IMG/VR virus record: IMGVR_UViG_3300025849_000025
Location: 16,100-80,099 of that record
From: a virus
Reading direction: 5' to 3' (one strand)
DNA: 64,000 bases
Both the position numbers and the translations under genes were made by a program. Below are positions 18,500 to 25,522 of the stretch, in pieces. Positions within the stretch are counted from its first letter, which is position 1, and each line of letters opens with the position of its first letter. The notes beneath the pieces are model-generated. The model ran no database searches. It saw only the letters and a program-made list of their open reading frames with translations, and was not told the DNA's origin.

Positions 18500-18666
18500 C
18501 GCTGTGTCACATAACGTTGGGCGATTACTATAAAATGATGTTCTCCATGGCACAACATCATAAATACTCAATAACGGAGCTAGAAAGCATGCTACCTTAT
18601 GAACGCGATTTGTACTTTGGAATGTTAGTAGATTATTTAGAACAACAACAAGAGAAAAATAAGTAG
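18493..18666 (+). CDS. -1 frame extension of the tail chaperone
   Basis: 57 codons open in the -1 frame from the slippery site to the TAG at 18664, encoding a helical segment with 'CHITLGDYYKMM', 'HHKYSITELE' and 'LPYERDLYFGMLVDYLE'. Translation as a separate gene from ATG ATG at 18534 is possible, but no ribosome site precedes either ATG, and the frame is open well before them. The fused product would be 289 residues. The arrangement copies the G/GT tail-chaperone pair of lambda-like phages, placed directly before the tape measure gene. Confidence 0.65.
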   Translation, partial: YLALCHITLGDYYKMMFSMAQHHKYSITELESMLPYERDLYFGMLVDYLEQQQEKNK

Positions 18667-18673
18667 GAAAATC

Positions 18674-20608
18674 ATGGCAAGCACAGCAATATCACCAGAG
18701 ACACAAGCAATTGTTGACAAATTAAAACATGAGGGCGAACTAATTCGCAACCGTGGTGTCAATTCTGTGCGTTCCTTGAACATTAAGTTAGATAAATTTG
18801 ATGGTCTTTTTTCGTCTATTAATAAAAACATGTCTGAACAAACAGCATTACTTGAAAGACAAGCAGGTCTTGCTGATCGTGCTGATGCTAGACTTGCAAA
18901 CCAAGAACAGTTTGATGAACTTGAAAGAAAAGAAGCTCCACCTTCTGTTGATACTAGCGCCAATAAAGGACGTGATGATACCAACATTAATAAGATGGGT
19001 GATGCTATTGGAAAAGCATTTACTATGCAAAGTCTTAAGAATGTTGCAATGTTGGCTGGTGGTGCGTTTATTGGGTATAACTTAATCAAAGGTGCTATTG
19101 ATGAAAAAACTAATGGTGGGTTCTCTGCGTTTGAAAGTAATGTAGGTAATTTTGCGCGTGGAATGGGCGATATCAATTTCACCGAAATGAAAGAGACTTT
19201 CGCTACTCTAACAACATCTATTTCTGGGATAGCGGCAAGCTTAACTTCACTCACAGCTACGCTTGATAAGATTATGAGTATTGATTGGGAAACAATTGTA
19301 ACTGGCGTACTAACAAGTATTGGATTGTTGACTGCGTACAACCTAACAATGAAAGCCGCCATAATGCTAATGGGTGGAAGCGCATTGTTTGGCGGTAAAG
19401 CTAGATTCTTTAAAGCATTACTTGGGGCTGGGGTTGGCGTAGCCACTCTCAACAGCTTAGTAGATACAGATGCGGATAGACAGAGAATAACTGATGCTGA
19501 TGCAAATAAAAGAGGCAATCTTTCTCCAAACCAAAGAGCGGCATTATCTGGCACTGGTGCATATGCATATGAACCTTCACCAAAAGTAGTTACTACTTCA
19601 CCAAGACAACCAAACTTTACTTACGATCCAGATAGTGACGTTTACAGGAGCAATAAGACTGGTGGTGTATTGCATGGCAATGCAAGAACAGCGGCTGAGA
19701 ATGCAAGACTGAGAGCGATGGGACCACCTAGAATACAAATGCCAGACAGAACGCCATCAGGTGCGTTTAAAATACCCGCCGTTGCCGCTCCAACCCCAAA
19801 GATGCTTGCTGACGAATTCTTAAAGGCTAATAAAGCAACAATTGCACGAAAAGCAATCCAAAAAATTCCTGGTGTTGTGGCAAAATCATTCCCAGTTGTG
19901 GGAACACTACTTGGTTTAGGGTTTATGATTTGGAGTCTTTCAAAAGGTGATTGGACATCTGCGGCACTAGAAGGTGGCAGTCTTGCCGCCCCATCTTTGG
20001 CAGGACTTCCGCTAGACATCGCGGCTGCTGGTACTGCAATCTTCCACGAAATTACTGGGGATACTTACTTAAATACAGAAGAACATAGATTGATCGCAAA
20101 GGGTATCATAGAAGTGATGCACGATGCTTACATTGCATACATGGAAGACAAAGATACCCAAAGAAGAAGAGCATTCGACGCATTACCAGAGAGTGAACGT
20201 GCGGCAATTACCGCCGAACAAGAATATATTGCTGGTGGTGGTAGACCTGGTGGAAGAGTTCTTGAAAGAGGAAATACATCAATAGGTAGCATGTCTTTGG
20301 GTAGCTATAGTGGTCCTGATAATGTATTAAATAACAGCCCATACTTCAAAGGTAATTATTTCCAAGGTAGTGATGGTATTTACTTCCAAGCATCACCACA
20401 AAACGGTGGTGGAATGGCTCGAAGAATAGGAACAGTTGGCGAATTGAGCGCATCAAGTGGCGTAACCCTAATTAACGCACAACAGAGCAATCCAGTTACA
20501 GTAAACAACGTACAAGGTGCGCAAACACAAAATAGTCTAGCAGTTGTTGGTGGTGGCGGTAGAGATGCAGAGTTTGCACAAAACTTCCTACCTTACTTCG
20601 CAAAATAA
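18674..20608 (+). CDS. gp29: Probable tape measure protein / baseplate hub (gp29 position)
   Basis: 644 residues; T4 gp29 has 590. The first 80 residues are helical and coiled-coil-like, then hydrophobic glycine-rich segments (near 117-135, 205-260 and 395-460) such as 'VAMLAGGAFIGYNLI' and 'FPVVGTLLGLGFMIWSL', then a Ser/Gly/Asn-rich tail. Tape measures usually have such membrane-like segments. The gene follows the gp26-type chaperone, as expected, and is closed by a terminator. No motif is decisive. Confidence 0.6.
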   Translation: MASTAISPETQAIVDKLKHEGELIRNRGVNSVRSLNIKLDKFDGLFSSINKNMSEQTALLERQAGLADRADARLANQEQFDELERKEAPPSVDTSANKGRDDTNINKMGDAIGKAFTMQSLKNVAMLAGGAFIGYNLIKGAIDEKTNGGFSAFESNVGNFARGMGDINFTEMKETFATLTTSISGIAASLTSLTATLDKIMSIDWETIVTGVLTSIGLLTAYNLTMKAAIMLMGGSALFGGKARFFKALLGAGVGVATLNSLVDTDADRQRITDADANKRGNLSPNQRAALSGTGAYAYEPSPKVVTTSPRQPNFTYDPDSDVYRSNKTGGVLHGNARTAAENARLRAMGPPRIQMPDRTPSGAFKIPAVAAPTPKMLADEFLKANKATIARKAIQKIPGVVAKSFPVVGTLLGLGFMIWSLSKGDWTSAALEGGSLAAPSLAGLPLDIAAAGTAIFHEITGDTYLNTEEHRLIAKGIIEVMHDAYIAYMEDKDTQRRRAFDALPESERAAITAEQEYIAGGGRPGGRVLERGNTSIGSMSLGSYSGPDNVLNNSPYFKGNYFQGSDGIYFQASPQNGGGMARRIGTVGELSASSGVTLINAQQSNPVTVNNVQGAQTQNSLAVVGGGGRDAEFAQNFLPYFAK

Positions 20609-20611
20609 AAA

Positions 20612-20642
20612 AAGGGTTGCAATTTAATAAAGCAACCCTTTT
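20612..20642. terminator. Bidirectional intrinsic terminator
   Basis: Perfect 9-bp stem AAGGGTTGC / GCAACCCTT with an 11-base loop. It is flanked by TTTT on the plus side and by a run of A (T on the minus strand) on the other, and lies between two convergent gene blocks. Confidence 0.85.
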
Positions 20643-20668
20643 AGGACTATCACGTATTTGAGATACGC

Positions 20669-21004
20669 TTAAGTATGAGAATTAATGTGCGCCCTAAGTT
20701 TATCTGCAATCTTGGCAAAGTATTTACCACCCGCATAGATAGTTGGTTCATCATCCCAATGTCCTTCACGGTAATCGATGTCGGCACGGTTGTCGAGATC
20801 AGCACGGAACTCTTTTAGAATATTAATGTCTACCATCGTAGACTTCTTAATGTTACCAGACAGAAATTCGTCAAGGAACTCAACGTAGCTGTCACACAGA
20901 GACTTAGGCTCAATGCCTTCAGCACACTCAATGAAGTTTGACAATTCACTATGCACATAGTCTTTCTGACCACGCATGATAATTCCAAAAGGGATTTTAC
21001 TCAT
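20669..21004 (-). CDS. Hypothetical protein
   Basis: 111 residues, acidic, soluble, no recognised motif. 'YREGHWDDEPTIYAGGKYFAKIADKLRAH' at the C-terminus is the most structured part. Last gene of a minus-strand early unit started by the promoter at 21343; it lies 11 bases after its neighbour. Confidence 0.6.
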   Translation of the reverse strand: MSKIPFGIIMRGQKDYVHSELSNFIECAEGIEPKSLCDSYVEFLDEFLSGNIKKSTMVDINILKEFRADLDNRADIDYREGHWDDEPTIYAGGKYFAKIADKLRAHINSHT

Positions 21005-21015
21005 ATATGTACTCC

Positions 21016-21309
21016 TTACCGTACTTGAATATCGATTTGATTAACAAGGTCTTCAACAAAAATGTCTGATACCTTCTTATCGGTGATTACTTTGTATTCT
21101 CCTTTTACTTTCCGCACCCGAACGAATGCGATGTCATATAGATCAGAACCGTTCAATGTGATTTGCACTTGTCCTTTCCATCCAACCATACCACTAGTTT
21201 TAAACTGAAGACCTTCACTCAAGGCAACTTTGTTCTTAGTACCCCAAGCCCAAAAGGCCATTGGGTCAAGACATTTGATTTGGTCATTGATGATATTTGC
21301 GATTGACAT
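21016..21309 (-). CDS. Hypothetical protein
   Basis: 97 residues, mixed alpha/beta with a basic 'RVRKVKGEYKVITDKK' strand pair. I do not recognise it. First gene after the promoter at 21343. An AGAGAG-type ribosome site lies about ten bases before the ATG. Confidence 0.6.
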   Translation of the reverse strand: MSIANIINDQIKCLDPMAFWAWGTKNKVALSEGLQFKTSGMVGWKGQVQITLNGSDLYDIAFVRVRKVKGEYKVITDKKVSDIFVEDLVNQIDIQVR

Positions 21310-21342
21310 GTTTAGAACTCTCTCTGATTCTGTTTACTTCTT

Positions 21343-21371
21343 AAATTAACAAATTGAGAAGGGGGTGTCAA
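21343..21371 (-). promoter_or_regulatory. Sigma70-type promoter
   Basis: TTGACA (21366-21371), 17-base spacer, TAATTT (21343-21348), driving the genes at 21309 and 21004. The -35 box is the loop of a GGGGG/CCCCC hairpin. Confidence 0.65.
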
Positions 21372-21381
21372 CCCCCTATTT

Positions 21382-21633
21382 TTATGCCGCTTCCAACATT
21401 GAGAAAGGAACAGTGTAACGTGAGCCACGCATAGACACGACAGCTTTCTTAGGGTTCATCTTTTCGATGACGCCTTGAGTACGTTTTGTTTTCTGAACAA
21501 CCCAAACTGAGTCACCAACATTAAAAGTGGCTTGAGCGCTAATCGCTTTGATCTGTTGTGCGATGTTCATGATTTGTGACAACTCTGTTTGTGTCATTGT
21601 CATCATTGCGTTCTTGATATCTGTTACGTTCAT
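21382..21633 (-). CDS. Small hypothetical protein, KOW/SH3-like fold possible
   Basis: 83 residues. The C-terminal half 'FNVGDSVWVVQKTKRTQGVIEKMNPKKAVVSM' reads as a small beta-barrel of the KOW/Tudor type. The longer frame from 21666 would start at or before the expected transcript start of the promoter at 21669, so the ATG at 21633 is preferred. Single-gene early unit. Confidence 0.6.
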   Translation of the reverse strand: MNVTDIKNAMMTMTQTELSQIMNIAQQIKAISAQATFNVGDSVWVVQKTKRTQGVIEKMNPKKAVVSMRGSRYTVPFSMLEAA

Positions 21634-21668
21634 TTTGTTTTCTTTCTGATTAATTAACTTACTCATAT

Positions 21669-21697
21669 GTTATAGAATCAAAAAAGGGTGCTGTCAA
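21669..21697 (-). promoter_or_regulatory. Sigma70-type promoter inside hairpin
   Basis: TTGACA (21692-21697), 17 bases, TATAAC (21669-21674). The -35 box is the loop between GTGC and GCAC, and the spacer begins with a T6 run, so a weak terminator and a promoter overlap. Confidence 0.75.
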
Positions 21698-21732
21698 GCA
21701 CTAAAGTAACTTTATTCTAACTTAATTAAGAT

Positions 21733-21812
21733 TGGTGTCAGTTAAGGAATTGAACCTTAATCATCCATGATATGACGCCTAGATATCCATTGGATTAGTA
21801 AACCTACCTGAC
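21733..21812 (-). tRNA. tRNA-like element, degenerate or unusual
   Basis: Minus strand. There is a perfect T-arm (TAAGG / CCTTA around the 7-base loop TTCAATT), a matching acceptor pair GTCAG / CTGAC, discriminator A and encoded CCA, 80 bases in all. No normal D-arm or 5-bp anticodon stem with a 7-base loop can be drawn; instead the middle folds as one long hairpin (ATCCA/TGGAT plus GATAT/ATATC). A consensus promoter lies just upstream. It may be a decayed tRNA or a tRNA mimic. No isotype is assigned. Confidence 0.4.
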
Positions 21813-21856
21813 ATAAGTTCTTAAATAGAATCATTTATTATCATAAGGGATACCCT

Positions 21857-21885
21857 ATTATACCACAGATAGTGATACTTGTCAA
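21857..21885 (-). promoter_or_regulatory. Consensus sigma70 promoter before tRNA-like element
   Basis: TTGACA (21880-21885), 17-base spacer ending TGTGG, TATAAT (21857-21862): both hexamers perfect, with an extended -10. It points at the tRNA-like element. Confidence 0.85.
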
Positions 21886-21892
21886 GTCTTTT

Positions 21893-22303
21893 TTACTTAT
21901 AATTGATAAATTTATCTGGGCTTCTGAAATTCTTTTTGCGCATAATTGTTTTCATAACAACGTCGAATTCGTCATTACGTCTGTCATATGTAACTGCAAC
22001 TGGAATGTTCAAATCTTTTTGGATGTCTTTAAGAACAGCCTCAGCACCCGCAACATCTTTAATAGACTTGCCTTTCTGTGCATAAACCTTCTTGATGAAA
22101 TCAGCCAATTCTTTAAGGCTAATACAAGGAGTATTACGTTCATCGCCCATACGATCAGCAAAGTGTCGTGTGAAGTTGAAGTCAATATCGTACTTCTTAA
22201 AGAGTTGATCAACAATCTTTTCAAACTGCTTGATCTGTTTCATGCCAATCAAGTCACATGATTTAGCTTCAGCCTCAGCCAAGTGTTGTTTAAAATTTTT
22301 CAT
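21893..22303 (-). CDS. Phage protein with capsid-targeting-like N-terminus, unknown function
   Basis: 136 residues. It starts 'MKNFKQHLAEAEAK', much like the T4 internal-protein leader 'MKTYQEFIAEA', with LAE as a possible prohead-protease cut site. The rest ('FNFTRHFADRMGDERNTPCISLKEL', 'FDVVMKTIMRKKNF') resembles a protein family often seen in T4-like and other large phages, with a fold that may be RelE/barnase-type; that is only an impression. It overlaps the HD-hydrolase gene by four bases, so the two are co-translated. Confidence 0.65.
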   Translation of the reverse strand: MKNFKQHLAEAEAKSCDLIGMKQIKQFEKIVDQLFKKYDIDFNFTRHFADRMGDERNTPCISLKELADFIKKVYAQKGKSIKDVAGAEAVLKDIQKDLNIPVAVTYDRRNDEFDVVMKTIMRKKNFRSPDKFINYK

Positions 22304-22887
22304 TCTTCAAACTCCTTAAGTTTCACACGGATAGCTTTTATCATCTTCCTGTGAGTTCCAGTCAGTGTACGGTTCTTTTCCAATTCATCCATAATCTGAG
22401 TGGTTTGTTTTTTATAATTCGATGCCCATTTTTTAGTCTTTGCTGTGTTCAGATCACTTACGTTGTGAAGACGATCTGCCAACTTAACAACCAAAGCCCA
22501 ACTGCTCATGCTAGACATTTTAGCACTTAGGTAATCTGCTTTACTTGCTTTGAATTCTTTGCTTTGTTCATCAGAAGTCAGTTCTTTAACCATAGAGGCT
22601 ACCAAGCCACCAAACATCTTTGTGATGTCTTCTTGCTCAGTGTCGGTGTCTTCTACTGTATCGTGAAGGTATGCGGCACTGATCAAAGCTTCTATGTTAT
22701 GAGACTTCTTAAACTGCTTTACAATTTTAGCAACTTCTACAGGGTGGGTAATGTAAGACTTGCCATCAGTACGAGTCTGCTTCCTATGAGCATTAGCCGC
22801 AAACCTAATGGCTTTCTGTGATTGCGTCAAGCTTGCACCCTTAGCCTCTGCTAATTGCTCCGTGACGTAATCTTTGAACCTTTTCAT
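22300..22887 (-). CDS. RelA/SpoT-type HD hydrolase (small alarmone hydrolase, MESH1-like)
   Basis: 195 residues. The HD hydrolase motifs of SpoT/MESH1 are all present: 'SYITHPVEVAKI' (first His), 'AAYLHDTVEDTD' (His-Asp plus the Glu-Asp pair), and 'VVKLADRLHNV' (last Asp). These bind manganese and remove the 3' pyrophosphate of (p)ppGpp in the family. There is no synthetase domain, and the size is that of a single-domain hydrolase. The N-terminus 'MKRFKDYVTEQLAEAKG' looks like a capsid-targeting leader with an LAE cut site. It lies in one operon with an unknown packaged-type protein. Other nucleotide substrates are possible. Confidence 0.8.
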   Translation of the reverse strand: MKRFKDYVTEQLAEAKGASLTQSQKAIRFAANAHRKQTRTDGKSYITHPVEVAKIVKQFKKSHNIEALISAAYLHDTVEDTDTEQEDITKMFGGLVASMVKELTSDEQSKEFKASKADYLSAKMSSMSSWALVVKLADRLHNVSDLNTAKTKKWASNYKKQTTQIMDELEKNRTLTGTHRKMIKAIRVKLKEFEE

Positions 22888-22890
22888 TTC

Positions 22891-23223
22891 TTATTCCTTG
22901 TAAAGATAGAAGCATTTATCAGCACGTTGAAAGCTGTACCCCTTAATTTGTTTTCCTGCACGTTCATACAGATTAGCACGTTTTTCATCAGTCACATCAA
23001 ACATATACCACTTTGCACGATCAGCCTTAACAAGTTCTACAAAAGCTTTTGTCAGCTTACGATACAGTCCAACAGGGTTAGGTGTATCCCCTTCAATGGT
23101 ATACACCTTGATATGTTCAATGTCACCCATCCATTCGTCTATGTCATTTTTATACATGACGATCTTGTTATCTACTGCTTCAACGCAGTATACAAAACCC
23201 TCATGATCTACTTCTATTTCCAT
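22891..23223 (-). CDS. Hypothetical protein, possibly acetyltransferase-like
   Basis: 110 residues. The C-terminus 'DVTDEKRANLYERAGKQIKGYSFQRADKCFYLYKE' has the helix-strand order of the end of GNAT acetyltransferases, but no acetyl-CoA loop is evident, so this is a weak idea. First gene of the unit started by the promoter at 23249 and three bases from the HD-hydrolase gene. Confidence 0.55.
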   Translation of the reverse strand: MEIEVDHEGFVYCVEAVDNKIVMYKNDIDEWMGDIEHIKVYTIEGDTPNPVGLYRKLTKAFVELVKADRAKWYMFDVTDEKRANLYERAGKQIKGYSFQRADKCFYLYKE

Positions 23224-23248
23224 AACAAATTCTTTCTCTTACTGTAGA

Positions 23249-23277
23249 AAGATACTCAATGCAACCTTGGGTGTCAA
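23249..23277 (-). promoter_or_regulatory. Sigma70-type promoter
   Basis: TTGACA (23272-23277), 17 bases, TATCTT (23249-23254). It starts the 23223-22887-22303 operon. The -35 box lies within a CCTTG/CAAGG hairpin. Confidence 0.7.
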
Positions 23278-23285
23278 GGTCTTTT

Positions 23286-24146
23286 TTACTTACCCTTCAA
23301 CTTTCTTCGTGTCTGACGATCCATTTGCGACAATCCAGAAGTCTTTATATACTTTGATTTCTGCTTATCAACATTGATTCCTGCACCACCACCTCTGGCG
23401 TTGCCTTTGTCAAATGCTCTCTTGCCGTGACGCAATAGTTTTTGAGTTTCTTTAGAACCTTTGATTTCGTCTGATGCTGATCTGAAGTCATCATACTGAC
23501 CACCCGCAATTTTCTTTGCAGAATAAAGCTTCTTAGTCATCAATTGAATTTCTGTGTTCACACCATCAACGTCAACTGAAAAGTGTACAGAACCGTAATA
23601 GCCAAACTGTTTGTCGCCACCACGTTCTTTTGGGTCAAACTCTGATACTGATTTAAATGCTTTGAAAATGTTTTTTGAAACAACACCGATATCTTTTTCG
23701 TCGTTTACTAGGATTGAACCACGCAACCAATCATTCATCTTTGATGGGTCTTTACCACGGTCAACAGTCTTGTTTACGAATGCCCTAAGCTTCTTAACAT
23801 CAACCATAATCTTCGCGTTCTGAACACCCTTGAGCGCAGTCTTCAAACCAGATTCGTATTTCTTGAGGCGGTCTTTAATGATAGGCTCATACTTTTGGTA
23901 GAGCGCAACGACTTTTTCTTTGTCGTTCTTACCAGTAAAATCTTTGATTTTTTCATCAGCCCAAAATGTCTTTTTGGCGGGCTTCAATTTTTTGCTAAGT
24001 CTTTTAATTAAGGAGTCGTCTAGGTTTTCAATCAAACCATTTTCTGCAAGAAGCTCTAAACAGATGCTTTCTAGGATTGCATCAATGTTTTCAATGTCGC
24101 CCCATTCGGCTGAATTCTCGTTAATAAAGCTTTTAAAGTTTAGCAT
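23286..24146 (-). CDS. RelA/SpoT synthetase-like nucleotidyltransferase with capsid-targeting-like N-terminus
   Basis: 286 residues from the ATG at 24146, which has a GAGG ribosome site and a TATAAATA late promoter 33 bases upstream; the longer frame to 24272 lacks both. Residues about 110-240 resemble the RelA/SpoT synthetase domain: 'MNDWLRGSILV' (catalytic Asp and Arg), 'GYYGSVH' (substrate-stacking Tyr and His) and 'TEIQLMTKKL' (catalytic Glu of EIQxRT). The C-terminus is basic. The N-terminus 'MLNFKSFINEN' resembles a T4 capsid-targeting leader. Known relatives make (p)ppGpp or (p)ppApp, or modify tRNA as toxSAS toxins; which applies here is open. Confidence 0.68.
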   Translation of the reverse strand: MLNFKSFINENSAEWGDIENIDAILESICLELLAENGLIENLDDSLIKRLSKKLKPAKKTFWADEKIKDFTGKNDKEKVVALYQKYEPIIKDRLKKYESGLKTALKGVQNAKIMVDVKKLRAFVNKTVDRGKDPSKMNDWLRGSILVNDEKDIGVVSKNIFKAFKSVSEFDPKERGGDKQFGYYGSVHFSVDVDGVNTEIQLMTKKLYSAKKIAGGQYDDFRSASDEIKGSKETQKLLRHGKRAFDKGNARGGGAGINVDKQKSKYIKTSGLSQMDRQTRRKLKGK

Positions 24147-24178
24147 ATCGTCCTCATGTGTTCTACTTAGTATAGTGT

Positions 24179-24186
24179 TATTTATA
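24179..24186 (-). promoter_or_regulatory. Late promoter TATAAATA before RelA/SpoT-like gene
   Basis: Exact late octamer, minus strand, 33 bases before the ATG at 24146. It is unusual in this block, where the surrounding genes have sigma70-type promoters. Confidence 0.65.
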
Positions 24187-24213
24187 CAAATAGAACACGT
24201 CGAGGGAGAACTT

Positions 24214-24648
24214 TTAAGCCGCCATGGCTTCTTGTTGAGTGCAAACGTAAGGCTTATTCCACTTGCCAACATTGATATCTACATAAAAATCAACATGGTG
24301 ATAATCTGACATTAGATCAGACTCGTCAAACCATTCGTCACCCTTCATGGCTTCTACAAGCTCATTGAAGAAATTCTTTGCCTCATCATCCCAATGAGAG
24401 TCGATGTGATATGTGTTGACTTGAATATACTTATTGGTGTTTTCGTAGTAAGGCATGCCACGACGATCAGCAATCTCTTTGTTTTTTGCGTTCTGCATAC
24501 CAACGAAATCGAAATGCGAAGCAGAGATGTTAACAACAAGTGACATATGGTGTTTGATACCAATAGTACCTTTAACGCCATACTTTTTAAGAACTGCTTT
24601 GATATTAGGAGCTAGTTGCTTTTTACGTTCTTGTGAAATATAAGCCAT
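24214..24648 (-). CDS. Hypothetical protein of a widespread phage family
   Basis: 144 residues. Starts 'MAYISQERKKQLAPNIKAVLKKYGVKGTI', a motif I recall from proteins of many unrelated phages and plasmids (large polyvalent protein-associated type domain), function unknown. Aromatic and acidic C-terminal half. Own promoter at 24681. Confidence 0.65.
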   Translation of the reverse strand: MAYISQERKKQLAPNIKAVLKKYGVKGTIGIKHHMSLVVNISASHFDFVGMQNAKNKEIADRRGMPYYENTNKYIQVNTYHIDSHWDDEAKNFFNELVEAMKGDEWFDESDLMSDYHHVDFYVDINVGKWNKPYVCTQQEAMAA

Positions 24649-24680
24649 GATTTTTTCTCTTTCGTTTTGATTACATATTA

Positions 24681-24709
24681 GTTATAGAATCAAGTTAACC
24701 TATTGTCAA
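24681..24709 (-). promoter_or_regulatory. Sigma70-type promoter
   Basis: TTGACA (24704-24709), 17 bases, TATAAC (24681-24686), before the gene at 24648. Shares the GATTCTATAA core and leader with other promoters in this block. Confidence 0.8.
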
Positions 24710-24718
24710 CCCTTTATT

Positions 24719-25030
24719 TTAAAGATTGGCAACTTTTTCTACCGCACGGTTAAGATCACGCACATTCCAATCAGCACCAACAATAAATTCGTGACCAACA
24801 AACTCTTCTTCTGCATCACGCAATTCTATCATAGCGGCAACCAAATCATCAGTGTTAGTGATGTCATAGTCAGCAACATTACTCCACGCACGAGACGCCC
24901 AACGAGGGTCAGCTAACATTGACACAGTACGGATCATTGCAATCTTCTTGTCTGTGATTGCTTTACGCTCAGGGTTAAATGTCATTTCAATCGACTTGAG
25001 TGCTTTTTCCATCGCGGGAGAATTTGTCAT
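24719..25030 (-). CDS. Hypothetical protein
   Basis: 103 residues, helical, acidic C-terminal half ('MIELRDAEEEFVGHEF'). No recognised motif. Single-gene unit between two promoters (25064 upstream, 24681 downstream). Confidence 0.6.
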   Translation of the reverse strand: MTNSPAMEKALKSIEMTFNPERKAITDKKIAMIRTVSMLADPRWASRAWSNVADYDITNTDDLVAAMIELRDAEEEFVGHEFIVGADWNVRDLNRAVEKVANL

Positions 25031-25063
25031 CTGATCTGTCTCTTTCGTTTTGATTACATATAA

Positions 25064-25092
25064 CTTATAGAATCAACGGTGGTTGCTGTCAA
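25064..25092 (-). promoter_or_regulatory. Sigma70-type promoter
   Basis: TTGACA (25087-25092), 17 bases, TATAAG (25064-25069). The -10 box and following leader are nearly identical to those at 26454. Confidence 0.8.
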
Positions 25093-25095
25093 GAA

Positions 25096-25449
25096 CTATT
25101 TCTTCCAAACAGCAACAAAACCAAACATTTTTCTTTTGTCTTTTTTTCTAGGATCGGTATCGACAACAGTGTTACCGTCTCTATCAATCACTAATACATG
25201 ACCATCAACTCTTGCAACAAACGCAATGATGTCTTTATCTTTAGAGGCGATTTTTCTGATCTTTGGTCTAGCGGCTCCAACAGTGGTTGCGCTACCTAAA
25301 GCAGACAAACGACTACGAACAGCAAAGCCATTACGACGTAAGGTATTGTCCCAAACGTTCTTACCTGTTCTATCGTTCCATGTAGTGCCTGTCACACCGA
25401 AGAAGTTCAAAGTAGCACTGGCACATGGGGTTTTTACTAAAACAGTCAT
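25096..25449 (-). CDS. Hypothetical protein
   Basis: 117 residues, strongly basic (Arg/Lys-rich middle 'GAARPKIRKIASKDK'), with a beta-like C-terminus 'DGHVLVIDRDGNTVVDTD'. Basic charge would suit nucleic-acid binding, but no motif supports it. Own promoter at 25480. Confidence 0.6.
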   Translation of the reverse strand: MTVLVKTPCASATLNFFGVTGTTWNDRTGKNVWDNTLRRNGFAVRSRLSALGSATTVGAARPKIRKIASKDKDIIAFVARVDGHVLVIDRDGNTVVDTDPRKKDKRKMFGFVAVWKK

Positions 25450-25479
25450 TGATTCGTCTCTTTCTCTTGATTACACTTA

Positions 25480-25512
25480 TTATTACCAAAAGAAGAAAGC
25501 CCAGTCAAGGGC
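25480..25512 (-). promoter_or_regulatory. Sigma70-type promoter overlapping a terminator-like hairpin
   Basis: TTGACT (25503-25508), 17 bases, TAATAA (25480-25485). The -35 box is the loop of GCCC/GGGC (25499-25512), followed on the minus strand by a T-rich tract; the stop of the upstream gene is 11 bases away. Confidence 0.65.
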
Positions 25513-25522
25513 TTTTTTGTTT

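Noticed and set aside
18285-18533. Second long frame over the 3' end of the gp26-like gene
   Set aside because: It is in the +1 frame, overlaps a clear gene, and a slip at the T run leads to the -1 frame, not to this one.
23286-24272. Longer start for the RelA/SpoT-like gene at 24272
   Set aside because: The extra 42 residues lie upstream of the late promoter and inside the neighbouring gene; the ATG at 24146 has a ribosome site.
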